Assembly: GCA_019747875.1 (NCBI GenBank)
Contig: JAIEQI010000002.1
Coordinates: 1-64,000 of the forward strand
Direction: 5' to 3'
Length of the DNA: 64,000 bases
From: Candidatus Obscuribacterales bacterium
Lineage (GTDB): Bacteria; Cyanobacteriota; Vampirovibrionia; Obscuribacterales; Obscuribacteraceae
Positions 8,630 to 17,360 of the stretch are shown one piece after another. The notes under the pieces are model-generated. The model saw only the letters and a list, made by a program, of their open reading frames with translations. It ran no database searches and was not told where the DNA came from. Numbering within the stretch: the stretch's first letter is position 1; the number at the start of each line of letters is the position of its first letter. The position numbers and the translations under genes were made by a program.

Positions 8630-9173
8630 GTCGGAAAGCTTCTCGTTTGAAAGTCAGCCCGCATCACCGAGATTGGTGCATATTGGCGATCCAATCATTC
8701 GCTCAATCTCTCGTCCCATTCAATCGATAATGCAGGCAGCAAAGATTTGTCGGGTCCTAACTGAAAAGTTGTGGGAGATTCAAGGCGCAGGACTGGCAGC
8801 TCCGCAGATAGGAGTGCCTTATCGGATTTTTGTTTTTGAAGTTAGAAAGACAGAGCTGTTTCCTGACCGAGAGGAATCGCCCCTTTATACGATGATCAAT
8901 CCCGAACTGGAAATTCTGGATGAGAGCACCGTCGTCAATTACGAAGGCTGTTTCAGCGTGCCAGGATATCTTGGACTTGTTCCACGAGCAAGAGCACTGA
9001 GAGTCAAATGGACCGATCCAGATGAAAGCCTGCGCGAAGAAGTATTCGAGGATTACAGAGCCCGAGTCATTCAACACGAAATGGATCATCTAAACGGCGT
9101 TGTTTATATCGATCGCATGCCGGACATGTCGACGTTTACAACGAGGGAGAACTACTTGAAGGCTCAGTGCTGA
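8628..9173 (+). CDS. def: Peptide deformylase
   Basis: Peptide deformylase removes the formyl group from the N-terminal Met of new proteins in the cytosol, using a metal ion, usually Fe2+. All three family motifs are visible in this 181-residue protein: GAGLAAPQIG (motif 1), EGCFSVPG (motif 2, with the metal-binding Cys; the usual Leu after Cys is Phe here) and QHEMDHLNG (motif 3, with both His ligands and the catalytic Glu). The start at 8628 gives a usual family length; a GTG six codons upstream is also open. The gene is not next to fmt, its frequent partner. Its last 10 bases overlap the end of the convergent hydrolase gene. Confidence 0.93.
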   Translation: MSESFSFESQPASPRLVHIGDPIIRSISRPIQSIMQAAKICRVLTEKLWEIQGAGLAAPQIGVPYRIFVFEVRKTELFPDREESPLYTMINPELEILDESTVVNYEGCFSVPGYLGLVPRARALRVKWTDPDESLREEVFEDYRARVIQHEMDHLNGVVYIDRMPDMSTFTTRENYLKAQC

Positions 9174-10132
9174 GCTTGTTTCTTTTCTGGATCAGAGGAA
9201 AAACCATCCGCCGTCAGCAACGGAAATGGAATGTGGTGATTTTGCAAACTCAAATCGCAGTCAAAGACCTGCATGAAAGCCTGGCTTTCTTTTGTTTTGT
9301 CCAGGCTTCCCAATCGTGCATTTCCATGCAAGACCTTCGATAGCCAGATGCGCGTATCGTGGCTGTCCAAATAGATTTTGACATTTGTGCAGCTGTTTTT
9401 GATCAACGGACTCTCAGCCATGAACGTGTCCCGGTCAAAATCGGGTGAACAAAAGACGATTGACCGGAACTTCTCTTCATTTGGTTTGAGCTTGTGTTCA
9501 GACGCCATAATGCGTAAGGACCAAGCCACCATGCGCGAACCAAGACTATGTGCAATCACAGAGATGTTTGGATGGGTGAATGTTTGTCCAAGATCGGCCA
9601 GCGTTTTTGCCAGTGGAAAAGCGCTCCATTCTGCGGTTGCCTCGTCGCCCATGTATGCACTGTATTTGTTTTTCGAGGGCCAGGCGAACACAACTACCGG
9701 AATTTGAAGATTGGATTCAAGCCTGCTTCCAAGTGCGATGGCGCTATCAAAACTTTTTCGATAGCCGTGAACAAATACAGCTAAACGATCGGAGCCGGTC
9801 GCCTTCAACGCGCTGAGGAACTCTTCTTTGTCCTTGAACATTTTTATGCTCGTGTGGTCGAGCTTATGACCTGGTTGAGCCTCTGCTCCAGCGGGGATCA
9901 TTCCGTATTGCAGCTCTTGTGCACGATGAGAATTGAAGAATATTCCTTTTGCAGTCGTTTCTTGCTCCCTGTTCGTCACGAAAAATACAGGGTAGGGATT
10001 GTTTTTGTTAGTGGTAGTTGGCGGCGCAGAAACATTGTCCGGCTGTGAATTGGAAACTGGCGCAAACGCTAATGAACCCAGCAGAAGGCTCAGCGAGACT
10101 AGTATTTGAAGACCATGTGCGCCCGTGTACAT
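9164..10132 (-). CDS. Exported alpha/beta hydrolase, DUF900-type
   Basis: The product has 322 residues with the chosen start. A signal sequence is evident (LQILVSLSLLLGSLAFAPVS), so it is exported or membrane-anchored. The body follows the alpha/beta-hydrolase pattern of the DUF900 family: LAVFVHGYRKSF (oxyanion region), VVVFAWPSK, and the nucleophile elbow VIAHSLGSRM (G/A-H-S-L-G) with Ser as nucleophile; candidate acid and His follow in FCSPDFDRD and later HH. The substrate is unknown; members are generally treated as lipase/esterase-like. The open frame extends upstream to a GTG at 10198, but neither start has a clear ribosome site. It overlaps the def gene tail by 10 bases in convergent orientation. 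Confidence 0.78.
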   Translation of the reverse strand: MYTGAHGLQILVSLSLLLGSLAFAPVSNSQPDNVSAPPTTTNKNNPYPVFFVTNREQETTAKGIFFNSHRAQELQYGMIPAGAEAQPGHKLDHTSIKMFKDKEEFLSALKATGSDRLAVFVHGYRKSFDSAIALGSRLESNLQIPVVVFAWPSKNKYSAYMGDEATAEWSAFPLAKTLADLGQTFTHPNISVIAHSLGSRMVAWSLRIMASEHKLKPNEEKFRSIVFCSPDFDRDTFMAESPLIKNSCTNVKIYLDSHDTRIWLSKVLHGNARLGSLDKTKESQAFMQVFDCDLSLQNHHIPFPLLTADGFSSDPEKKQAQH

Positions 10133-10408
10133 TGCTTTAGGAGCCGGCAGAGGGAGATAAGAAGAGCCGGGAGATTTTAGTGAAATAGGGCGAAGCACTT
10201 TTGTGACGGACTAAGGCACCATATTCCCAACTTGACTTCATTATACACAAGAAGCTGATGGTGAGCCAGAGCTAATGAAAAATAGAAATTCATTGAAGAA
10301 GTTTTTACATTGACAAACTTTGACCTTATCGTAACCTCGCTTGCGAGTTCCCAAACCATTCTGATAATTTGGCGCCGTAAACGCGTAGGGTTATGCCGGG
10401 AAAGTGGC

Positions 10409-10966
10409 TTACATAGCCAATCCTTCAGGGTGCTCGACGAATTGCTTGTAGGTCGCTTGAACTGGTAGCGGCGTGGTCAGACCTGGGACCTCACCAAATA
10501 AGGTGCTGCTCAATGCGATCAGCGGTTCAACTCGACCTGTGACAGTGACCTCAACCTGGTAGAGATAGTTTTTGCTTTCAACGCTGGTCAACGGCGAAGT
10601 AGAGTGGATGGGCGCTTTGCCTGCTTTCACCGGCGTCCCAAGAATGGCAATGTTCACGTCGGTGTCATCGAAGTTTACTCCGCTGATGCCGTTATCTCGA
10701 ACCGAGATAGCATCCCGTCTGCCGATATTTATTGCGGATAACTCTCCGTTGGTCGCGTTCTGCTGGAAAGTTTTTGCACGGACGGCGCTGTGTAACGCAT
10801 TCTGAGCAGCTGCATGCACAAAAGATGTTCTGAAAGCGATGAAGCTCAGATCGGCCAGGGGAAACAAAAGTCCGAAGAAGAAGACGAAAAGCACAACTGG
10901 CATTTCGCAGATGCTGGAACCTTGTTTGGAGCGTCCTATATTAGACTTCTTATTGCCCTGTCCCAT
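10409..10966 (-). CDS. TadE-like membrane protein
   Basis: The 185-residue product has a short basic N-terminus, then GSSICEMPVVLFVFFFGLL, the typical TadE/TadG start: a Gly-Ser-x3-Glu motif followed by one hydrophobic helix (about residues 22-45). The rest is a beta-rich extracytoplasmic domain. TadE/G pseudopilins belong to Flp/Tad pilus systems, but no other tad gene is in the window, so this is an isolated copy or its partners are elsewhere. GGGAGG lies 8 bases before the ATG, which supports the start. A 200-base gap separates it from the gene at 10132, and the next gene upstream is divergent. Confidence 0.65.
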   Translation of the reverse strand: MGQGNKKSNIGRSKQGSSICEMPVVLFVFFFGLLFPLADLSFIAFRTSFVHAAAQNALHSAVRAKTFQQNATNGELSAINIGRRDAISVRDNGISGVNFDDTDVNIAILGTPVKAGKAPIHSTSPLTSVESKNYLYQVEVTVTGRVEPLIALSSTLFGEVPGLTTPLPVQATYKQFVEHPEGLAM

Positions 10967-11204
10967 TTCCCAACCCTCCCAGGTTTAGCTTAAACCTATA
11001 CTCTCATTTGATTTGGGCAATTTCTGGGCACTTTGTTGGCGGGGACCAACATTGTCGTTTGACTTACCCCTCAGTCGCTCATGAGCTAAAATGAAATCGG
11101 TAGCCTGATGGACTTTCCGCTCTCAAGTTTTAGGCGTATGCAATGCGCCCTACTCAGCCTTCACGCTTCTGAGCGGCGCAAGGCAGGAAGAAGGCTAAAT
11201 CAAA

Positions 11205-12140
11205 ATGAAAGACATAAAGAAGGAAGCAAAAGACAAAGTCAAAGATAAGGTCAGCGAAAAGGTCAAAGAGATGGCCGCCTCGCAGGCTGCCTTAGTAAAA
11301 GGCGCCGCATCCGCGCAAGTGGCAAAGGTTGGCGATGCCGCAGCCAGTCATGCAAGGCTTGTTCTGAGCGACCTCTGGTATATCATCAAGTCTGATCGCA
11401 AAGCTCAGTTAATGCTGGTTTTGTTGATCGTTGCGATGATCTGTTGGGATATGCCCTACATCAGCACGGTGCTCTATCCATTCAAGTTATTTGTGACTAT
11501 GATCCACGAATCGTGCCATGCGCTGGCAGCTCGGCTGACGGGAGGCACCGTTTCGGAGATCCTCATTTCACCTGATGAGAGTGGCTTGACCTATACCAAA
11601 GGCGGTATCTTTCCCCTCATCGCAAGTGCAGGATACCCAGGCGCTGCGTTCTTCGGCGCTCTCCTTATCTGGTTAGGTCGAACACCAAAGGAAGCGCGTT
11701 TCGTGCTCAACTCGTTGGGAACGGCGCTTCTTGCAGTGACGATTTTCTATGCAGGTGGTGGCATCTTCAGTTTTATTGCTATGCTTGCTATCTCCGGTGT
11801 GTTGATCCTCATCTCAAGAAAAGCTAGCGAGAAGGTTTGCCATTTGTTCTTGATGATGCTTGCAGTGATGACGACGCTGCAATCATTGCAGAGTATTCAA
11901 ACAATTTTCCTTGCTTCGGCTTTGAATTGGAAACTGGATGTGCCAAATGATGCTGAGCTAGTGGCGCACGAAATCGGCATTCCGGCAATAGCCATCGCTA
12001 TCTTTTGGGGAATGATCTCGATCTCGGCATTGCTGTTTTCCTTTTGGATCTCTTACCGACCGAAAAAAGATTCGGCAGTAAGTCCGAACTCGTCGTCAGC
12101 AGTAACTGCTAGCCCAGAGATATCGGATATAGGATCGTAA
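11205..12140 (+). CDS. M50B-like membrane metalloprotease
   Basis: The product of 311 residues begins with an amphipathic, Lys/Ala-rich helix (about residues 1-55, repeated KDKV/KEK units). A multi-pass membrane region follows, with 6-7 hydrophobic segments. The zinc motif HESCHA (HExxH, about residue 102) sits in the second segment, and the following GGTVSEILISPDESG stretch matches the M50B peptidase-like pattern, where the helix after HExxH carries Gly-rich turns. A site-2-type membrane protease or a related structural protein is likely. The substrate is unknown. GGAAGAAGG upstream of the ATG gives a ribosome site. The gene is divergent from the TadE-like gene and monocistronic. Confidence 0.72.
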   Translation: MKDIKKEAKDKVKDKVSEKVKEMAASQAALVKGAASAQVAKVGDAAASHARLVLSDLWYIIKSDRKAQLMLVLLIVAMICWDMPYISTVLYPFKLFVTMIHESCHALAARLTGGTVSEILISPDESGLTYTKGGIFPLIASAGYPGAAFFGALLIWLGRTPKEARFVLNSLGTALLAVTIFYAGGGIFSFIAMLAISGVLILISRKASEKVCHLFLMMLAVMTTLQSLQSIQTIFLASALNWKLDVPNDAELVAHEIGIPAIAIAIFWGMISISALLFSFWISYRPKKDSAVSPNSSSAVTASPEISDIGS

Positions 12141-12202
12141 AGCAGATCGATGTCGGCAGTCTGTCGGCACCGATGATCGATTGGAGCAATCGCTTTCAAT
12201 GT

Positions 12203-12228
12203 GGGCGAAGCATGGCGTCGTCCCTACA
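12203..12228 (-). repeat. Short dispersed motif, copy 2
   Basis: Read on the minus strand, this is TGTAGGGACGACGCCATGCT followed by TCGCC. It matches the motif at 6371-6392 and 44729-44745. It lies just outside the second copy of the larger palindromic repeat, in the tail after the M50B gene. Confidence 0.5.
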
Positions 12229-12254
12229 AGAAGAGCTAGAGGCGAAGCTCATAG

Positions 12255-12380
12255 TATGGAGCGCGGACGTCCCGTCCGCCCATATGCAAATTCTACTATC
12301 TACGCTACAGCTTTAGGGAGACTCTACCTCTTGCGAAACTCCGAATGCGTAGCTGCAACGCGCTTCGCGCTTATGGGCAG
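12255..12380 (-). repeat. Palindromic interspersed repeat, copy B
   Basis: This copy is in the opposite orientation to copies A and C. One arm is intact at 12255-12284. The core is nearly identical to copy A (reverse complement). The far arm is replaced from about 12372 by a related but different hairpin (GGGCATCTTGCCCGC and, further on, GCCGGC/GCCGG). That second hairpin type recurs at 61750-61775. The insert lies in the gap between convergent genes. Confidence 0.8.
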
Positions 12381-12469
12381 TGGGCATCTTGCCCGCAAGC
12401 CGGCAACCCACGCTTGCCGGGATCGATATTTCGAACAGGGGCACATTGAATGCGCCTTGATCGGATTCC

Positions 12470-12979
12470 CTACTTGGAGGAAGCTTGCTCCTTTTTGATC
12501 CACTGAAGGAACTGCCGCGCAGATTCGCCTTCTTGATCTTTGGACTGCGACGCGATTCTGAACCAGGTAAAAGCATCCTTCATGCTCTGCTGTGTGCCCT
12601 GACCCTTGGCGTAAAGCACGCCCACTACGAATTCCGGACGCATGTCTGTCTCGTCGGCCTGGTCGGCGGCTTTTTTGAACCATTTAAACGATTCTTTGAA
12701 GTTCTGCGTAACGCCACTGCCGATGTAATAGTACACACCCAACTTATACTGTGCTTCGTATGAGCCCTTCTCTGCTTCCTCCTTCAGGAAGGGAATTGCA
12801 GCTGCTGCGCGAGATGAGATGCCGTCCGTTTGCACGAGATAGTTATACAGATCGAAATTCTCGGGGTTCTGCAATCGCTCAGAAGCACAAGCGCTGAGGA
12901 CCAGCATGAGCAAAGACAGGAACAATGGTTGGACCAGCTGCCGCATCAGCGGGAATCCACTTGTTGCTTGATTGGTCAT
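12470..12979 (-). CDS. Sel1/TPR-repeat lipoprotein
   Basis: The product of 169 residues has a lipoprotein signal: hydrophobic LFLSLLMLVLSAC with the lipobox LSAC (Cys at about 31). Two to three Sel1-type repeats follow (YEAQYKLGVYYYIGSGVTQN...FKWFKKAADQ; PEFVVGVLYAKGQG...AFTWFRIASQ). Sel1 proteins usually act as protein-interaction platforms at the envelope. AGGAGAACGCT precedes the ATG, a good ribosome site. It ends 90 bases from the repeat copy B and starts 15 bases after the stop of the antiporter gene, on the same strand, so the two may be co-transcribed. Confidence 0.8.
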   Translation of the reverse strand: MTNQATSGFPLMRQLVQPLFLSLLMLVLSACASERLQNPENFDLYNYLVQTDGISSRAAAAIPFLKEEAEKGSYEAQYKLGVYYYIGSGVTQNFKESFKWFKKAADQADETDMRPEFVVGVLYAKGQGTQQSMKDAFTWFRIASQSKDQEGESARQFLQWIKKEQASSK

Positions 12980-12994
12980 AGCGTTCTCCTGCTT

Positions 12995-15070
12995 CTATGC
13001 TTGTTTGAAATCAGAGGAAAGGTCATCACTTGTACTCGAGGACATCGGAACAAAGCGAGGCAAATCAAAAACCTCTTCAAAGCGGCCGATTTGCTCGGCA
13101 TTGCCCACGATGTAGATTTCGTCGTCTGCGTCTATTGGAATTTCTGGATCAGGATATGCAATTGTTTTAGATTGCTTTTTCAAAGCTGCAACGGTCGCTC
13201 CAGTTTGCCTGCGCACGTCAAGCTCTCTGAGATTTTTTCCGCTGACTAAATCCGACTGAACTTTGAACCAGATTCCTTCCTGGTCATCCTCATAATGCGT
13301 ATGCACTTCAGCTAACTCAATGTCTTTGGGATCTGTATTGAATAATGAGTAACGCCGGCTCTTGATGCTCTCTAAAGCACGGCTGATCTCGGCAACCGGC
13401 CGTTGCATACTGTTCAGAGTCAGTCTGGTTATCTCGATGCTGGCTTCAAATTCGGGCTGCACTACCGCGTTTACCCCAGCTGCTCGCAACACCGAAATGT
13501 CTGTTGCTCGGTGGACCCGTGCAATGATCTTAATGTCCGGATTCGTTTCGCGCGCTATGGTGGCAATGCCGGTTGACGAAATTGGATCTGGTACCGTTAA
13601 GACAAGGCATGATGCCTTTCGTAAATTCGTTTTCTCAAGCACGAGTCTTGAGAAACCATCACCATAAATGTGGGGGATTCCTCTTACTGCCAGCTGTTCG
13701 ATCAATGCAGCATTTAATTCGACGACGAGAAATGGTATGCCGTGCGCTTCCAGGACGGTGCCGAGATTCTTGCCTATTCTGCCGTAGCCACAAAGTACGA
13801 CGTGGTTTGCAAGGCGGGAGGAATATTTGTCTTCTTCCAACTGTTCGGCTGCCGATCCGGCTGCTGGTTTGAGAGCCTGCGCCTGTTTCAGGAACAGGCC
13901 TGGCACCACGTTCATAAGAGCTGGCGTGGCGATCATCGTAACGACGGCCGCGGTAAGTGACAGGTTGTAGATGGAATCTGAAATAAGTCCTGAGTTCTGC
14001 CCTAAGGTCAGAAGGATAAATGAGAACTCTCCGATCTGAGCAAGCCCCACACCTACCAGTACTGCAGTTCGTACATTATTTGTGACAAAGAAGGCACTCG
14101 CCGTACCAATTGCTGCCTTTCCAAGGATTAGGAAAATGACCAATGCAAAAACAGGGAACCAATTGTCGGCAATAAAATGCCCGTCTAGCAACATTCCGAC
14201 TGACACAAAGAAAATTGTCGAGAATATGTTCCTGATTGGGAGTAGATCATGCATCGCCTGGTGGGAAAATCGTGACTGGCTAATCATGATGCCGGCCAGG
14301 AAGGCGCCTAGTGCTAGGGACAATCCAAGAATCTGACTAAGCAAAGCGACGGCAAGGCAAAGTACAAGGATTGTCAAAGGAAACAGTTCCCTCGAGTTGA
14401 ACTGAGTGAAGTGCGTCAAAAATCTTGGGACTATTTTGGTGGAGCCGAAAATAACGACGCCCAGGAATAAGAGTGCTTTTCCAACTGATATCGCCAGCTC
14501 GGTGAAATTGATGCTACCTGTCCCCGCGCCAGCACTTGCGTTTAGTTGCGCCAGGAGGGGCAAGCAAGGGATCAGCAAGACAAGTGATAAATCTTGAACC
14601 AAGGATAGGCTTATCAATATTTCGCCATGTAAGGCATCTGATTCTGCGCGATCAATGAGTATCTTAGTAATAACGACGCTACTGGACAGTGCGCAAACGC
14701 AGCCAAATAGAAACGCCGAACTTGGATTGTTCGTGAGATTGAAAGCGTGCGCAAACCATCCAGCTAGAGCGATGGTCAGTCCGATTTGCGTCGCGCCAGC
14801 AGCAAAAACGCGCTTAGCCGAAGCAAAAATTCTCTTTAGCGATAAATCCAATCCAAGTGTGAACAGCAGCATGGCAACGCCGAACTGCGCCAACATCTCA
14901 ATCTGGTCCGGCTGGCTTATCCATTTCAGTCCATGAGGACCTATGGCTATGCCACCTAGCATGTATCCTGCAATTACCGGCTGCTTGAGCCTGGTGCATA
15001 ACTGCCCTGTAAACAGAGCGCTTGCCCAAACAAGAGCCAGATCGCGTATTGGTGCGATTTGCTCATTCAT
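12995..15070 (-). CDS. CPA2-type cation:proton antiporter with TrkA domains (KefB-like)
   Basis: The 691-residue product has 12-13 hydrophobic segments in the first 390 residues, with YMLGGIAIGPHG and LALGAFLAGIMISQS typical of the CPA2 family (KefB/KefC, Na+/H+ or K+/H+ exchange). A cytosolic TrkA-N (RCK) domain follows at about 410-530, with the dinucleotide motif GYGRIGKN and a conserved acidic residue (VVELN). A TrkA-C domain closes the protein (about 585-670). The domains would gate transport by nucleotide or metabolite binding. A KefC-type glutathione partner (KefF/G) is not adjacent. The Sel1 lipoprotein lies downstream. The ion cannot be stated from sequence. Confidence 0.9.
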   Translation of the reverse strand: MNEQIAPIRDLALVWASALFTGQLCTRLKQPVIAGYMLGGIAIGPHGLKWISQPDQIEMLAQFGVAMLLFTLGLDLSLKRIFASAKRVFAAGATQIGLTIALAGWFAHAFNLTNNPSSAFLFGCVCALSSSVVITKILIDRAESDALHGEILISLSLVQDLSLVLLIPCLPLLAQLNASAGAGTGSINFTELAISVGKALLFLGVVIFGSTKIVPRFLTHFTQFNSRELFPLTILVLCLAVALLSQILGLSLALGAFLAGIMISQSRFSHQAMHDLLPIRNIFSTIFFVSVGMLLDGHFIADNWFPVFALVIFLILGKAAIGTASAFFVTNNVRTAVLVGVGLAQIGEFSFILLTLGQNSGLISDSIYNLSLTAAVVTMIATPALMNVVPGLFLKQAQALKPAAGSAAEQLEEDKYSSRLANHVVLCGYGRIGKNLGTVLEAHGIPFLVVELNAALIEQLAVRGIPHIYGDGFSRLVLEKTNLRKASCLVLTVPDPISSTGIATIARETNPDIKIIARVHRATDISVLRAAGVNAVVQPEFEASIEITRLTLNSMQRPVAEISRALESIKSRRYSLFNTDPKDIELAEVHTHYEDDQEGIWFKVQSDLVSGKNLRELDVRRQTGATVAALKKQSKTIAYPDPEIPIDADDEIYIVGNAEQIGRFEEVFDLPRFVPMSSSTSDDLSSDFKQA

Positions 15071-15224
15071 ATCATTGGCTCGCTGAGAGTCATTGATGCC
15101 ATTTCTCGCTAGGTCGCGAGCTAAGGGCTTTTCAATGTTCTGTACTTATGTAGATCAATTCAGATTGCCGTCTTGTCCGACGGCTGCAGAACTTTGTCTG
15201 CGTTAAGCGAGTTTTTGAGTTCGA

Positions 15225-15581
15225 TTAGATCAAGAGTGCTCTGTTGAGCAACCAAAGTTTTCTTTGAGCAAAAATTGGATCACTTTTGAATTTGCCTTCG
15301 GGAATATAGTCGGTTGATCTGAAACTGAGATCGAATGTGCCTATGGCGAGTTCGCCCCCACCATTTCCATCACGTTGAAGGCTGTTGCCTTTGTCATCGA
15401 TGTTCTTTTCAAAAACGGAGATTGCCGCGGACAAGCAAGCTTTTGCCGCTTGCCGGATGCGGTTGGTGTTGAAATCCGAACCCAAAGCATTTGCGGGCTG
15501 AACTATCTCGAAGAAGCACAGCAAATTCAATGCCGTCACAGCAAAGAGGATAGCTAGCAAGCGCGATTTAAGGTCTTGCAT
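15225..15581 (-). CDS. Hypothetical exported protein, 118 aa
   Basis: This small protein has a signal peptide (hydrophobic AILFAVTALNLLCFFEIV, likely cleavage near ANALG around residue 34). The mature part of about 85 residues contains one Cys and several charged residues (RQAAKACLSAAISVFEKNIDD; GGGELAIGTFDLSFRSTDY). No family is recognised. The ATG at 15581 is chosen because AGGAGG lies 5 bases upstream; an in-frame GTG two codons earlier overlaps that site. It ends 154 bases before the antiporter start, on the same strand. Confidence 0.65.
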   Translation of the reverse strand: MQDLKSRLLAILFAVTALNLLCFFEIVQPANALGSDFNTNRIRQAAKACLSAAISVFEKNIDDKGNSLQRDGNGGGELAIGTFDLSFRSTDYIPEGKFKSDPIFAQRKLWLLNRALLI

Positions 15582-16176
15582 AAACACCTCCTACATATGA
15601 TTGTAGCAGCTTGAAGCAGACTCTGCGCGAAAAGCTTTGTTCAATCGGACTGTCACAGCTTTTCTATGCTCATTGCTTCTGATTGGTGAATGGTGAAAGC
15701 TGCGTGAGAACTTGTATGGTCGATGTTACTTCTAAGAAGATGAATGGATAGCTGCACTTGAGAACGTTGTTTTTGTTCTTTGAAGTCCGAGCTCTGAATC
15801 TCAAGCACTTGGAATCTGCGTCCGTAGTTTCTTGGTTTAGTGCAAGTAAGATGTCCAGCGCGCGATATGAGTTCCATATCGATCAGGTTTTTGTGATTTG
15901 CAATTCAGCTTTCGTTTCATTTTTCCTGATCGATATACGAGATGGCACCAAAAGTGATGGCATGGCAGTACATGCGGAAAAGGCTAATGTTAAATGTTTG
16001 AAGAAACTAGATTTCGCCCATCGAATCGATATCTTCCCTGCATATCGCTCAGCTTGACACGTTTTTTAACAGCTCATACGATTTAGCCGTCTCAGTAATT
16101 CAGCAGCAACCGCATCTTAAGCGGGCGCAAACGACCTATATCATTCAGATATTAATAAGGAGCACGCGAGCTCTCC
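15582..16176. other. Intergenic stretch of about 600 bases
   Basis: Two open frames are present (15653-15877 minus; 15758-16057 plus) but they overlap, start poorly and have no recognisable protein, so I do not call a gene. The right end contains the minC promoter candidate at 16054-16082. The divergent start at 15581 lies at the left end, so promoters for both directions must be here. Confidence 0.4.
16054..16082 (+). promoter_or_regulatory. Sigma-70-type promoter upstream of minC
   Basis: A perfect TTGACA (16054-16059) is followed by a 17-base spacer and TACGAT (16077-16082), a four-of-six match to TATAAT. It lies about 95 bases before the minC start, leaving a leader of about 85 bases. 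No other good promoter is seen within the min cluster, where the genes are close together. Confidence 0.6.
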
Positions 16177-17313
16177 ATGTCAAAGATTGCAATCATCAGC
16201 CAAGCTGAACAAGGTGTCCTTATCGACATCAGCGGATGCTCCTCACTTGCAGAAGCGAAACAATACCTGACTTCGACGTTGCAAGTTTCCAGCCAGTTCT
16301 GGGAAGGATTGATCGTCGATTTGAACCTAGGTCCTTTGGTGCTGACGCCCGAGCAGGTTTCAGACATACAATCGTTCGTGTCTGAACTCGGTGTGCAACC
16401 ACGCCAGATCTTTTCTCTAAGCCCAATTACACGTGCCTCATTGGTGCACGTTCTAAAGTCCGCCGAGGAAATTACTCCGGCACATGCGACTCTTGAGGAA
16501 ATGGTTGCGCAGGCTGAATATGTACAGCCGCGAATCATTCGTCAAAGTGAGCAACCCCGCTCTGACGTGCTGGCAGCACAAGCTGCTGTAGGATGCGCTA
16601 CGCAATCCGCTGTCATGGAAGTCGCCAATACCGAGCCGCCACTCACAACTTATGGTGGGTCACATTCGCAAGTTGATATCGAAGAGAGTTTGCCTGGATT
16701 TACCGTTGTCAGCTTCCCGGAATGCAAGACTGAAGCAGCGCTTAGCACGCCGCTTCCTTGCCCGGAACCAGTTAGCACTGCCTTTGGTGGCGGTCAGCAA
16801 ACAGAAGCTGGGTTCGCAGTAAATTCAATTTTGCCTGCTTCAAAGATTCTGCAGACCAGATTGATTGCTGCAGGAATTGAACAGCCTCCGGCACCGGTAA
16901 AAGTCGCACCGGAACCGGCCAAAGCAAAGGCGCTTTCGCCGCAGCCAGCCGCATCTAGCGGGAAGCCCATGACTCCTGCCGTAATGATGATGAAGCAGAC
17001 GCTTCGCTCTGGGCAGCACGTAAGTCACAAAGGACATCTAGTTATCATCGGTGATGTTAATCCCGGCGCTGAAATCGTCGCCGATGGCGACATCACGGTT
17101 TGGGGCGCATTGCGCGGCATGGCTCATGCTGGTGCAAATGGAAACACGAACGCCGAAATCAGAGCACTAAAGTTTGAACCACTGCAGCTGCGTATTGCTA
17201 ATGCAATCGCACGTTCACCGGATCGAAGCAAGGGACCTATCGTCTCTTCCGGTCCCGAGACCGCGCGTATTGTTGAAGGCAAAATTCGCATAGCTGCGAG
17301 CGACCCTGAATAA
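16177..17313 (+). CDS. minC: Septum-site inhibitor MinC
   Basis: MinC blocks FtsZ assembly away from midcell, recruited to the membrane by MinD. The C-terminal domain (about residues 268-375) is clear: LRSGQ, GHLVIIGDVNPGAEI, DGDITVWGALRGMAHAG and EIRALKFEPLQLRIA, the beta-helix that dimerises and binds MinD. The N-terminal domain (about 1-115) is a divergent version of the FtsZ-inhibiting domain (GVLIDISGC; FWEGLIVDLNLGPL; QSFVSELGVQPRQIFSL). Between them lies a Pro/Ala/Glu-rich linker of roughly 150 residues, unusually long for MinC, giving 378 residues in all. The next gene, minD, starts 47 bases later. The start has a weakly spaced AGGAG. Confidence 0.9.
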   Translation: MSKIAIISQAEQGVLIDISGCSSLAEAKQYLTSTLQVSSQFWEGLIVDLNLGPLVLTPEQVSDIQSFVSELGVQPRQIFSLSPITRASLVHVLKSAEEITPAHATLEEMVAQAEYVQPRIIRQSEQPRSDVLAAQAAVGCATQSAVMEVANTEPPLTTYGGSHSQVDIEESLPGFTVVSFPECKTEAALSTPLPCPEPVSTAFGGGQQTEAGFAVNSILPASKILQTRLIAAGIEQPPAPVKVAPEPAKAKALSPQPAASSGKPMTPAVMMMKQTLRSGQHVSHKGHLVIIGDVNPGAEIVADGDITVWGALRGMAHAGANGNTNAEIRALKFEPLQLRIANAIARSPDRSKGPIVSSGPETARIVEGKIRIAASDPE

Positions 17314-17360
17314 AGAACCTGAGTAATAAAGTTTCGAGATTCTCCAATGAGGACTGAGGA

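Noticed and set aside
15653..16057. Overlapping frames on both strands
   Set aside because: They overlap each other, start from weak codons and show no protein-like features.
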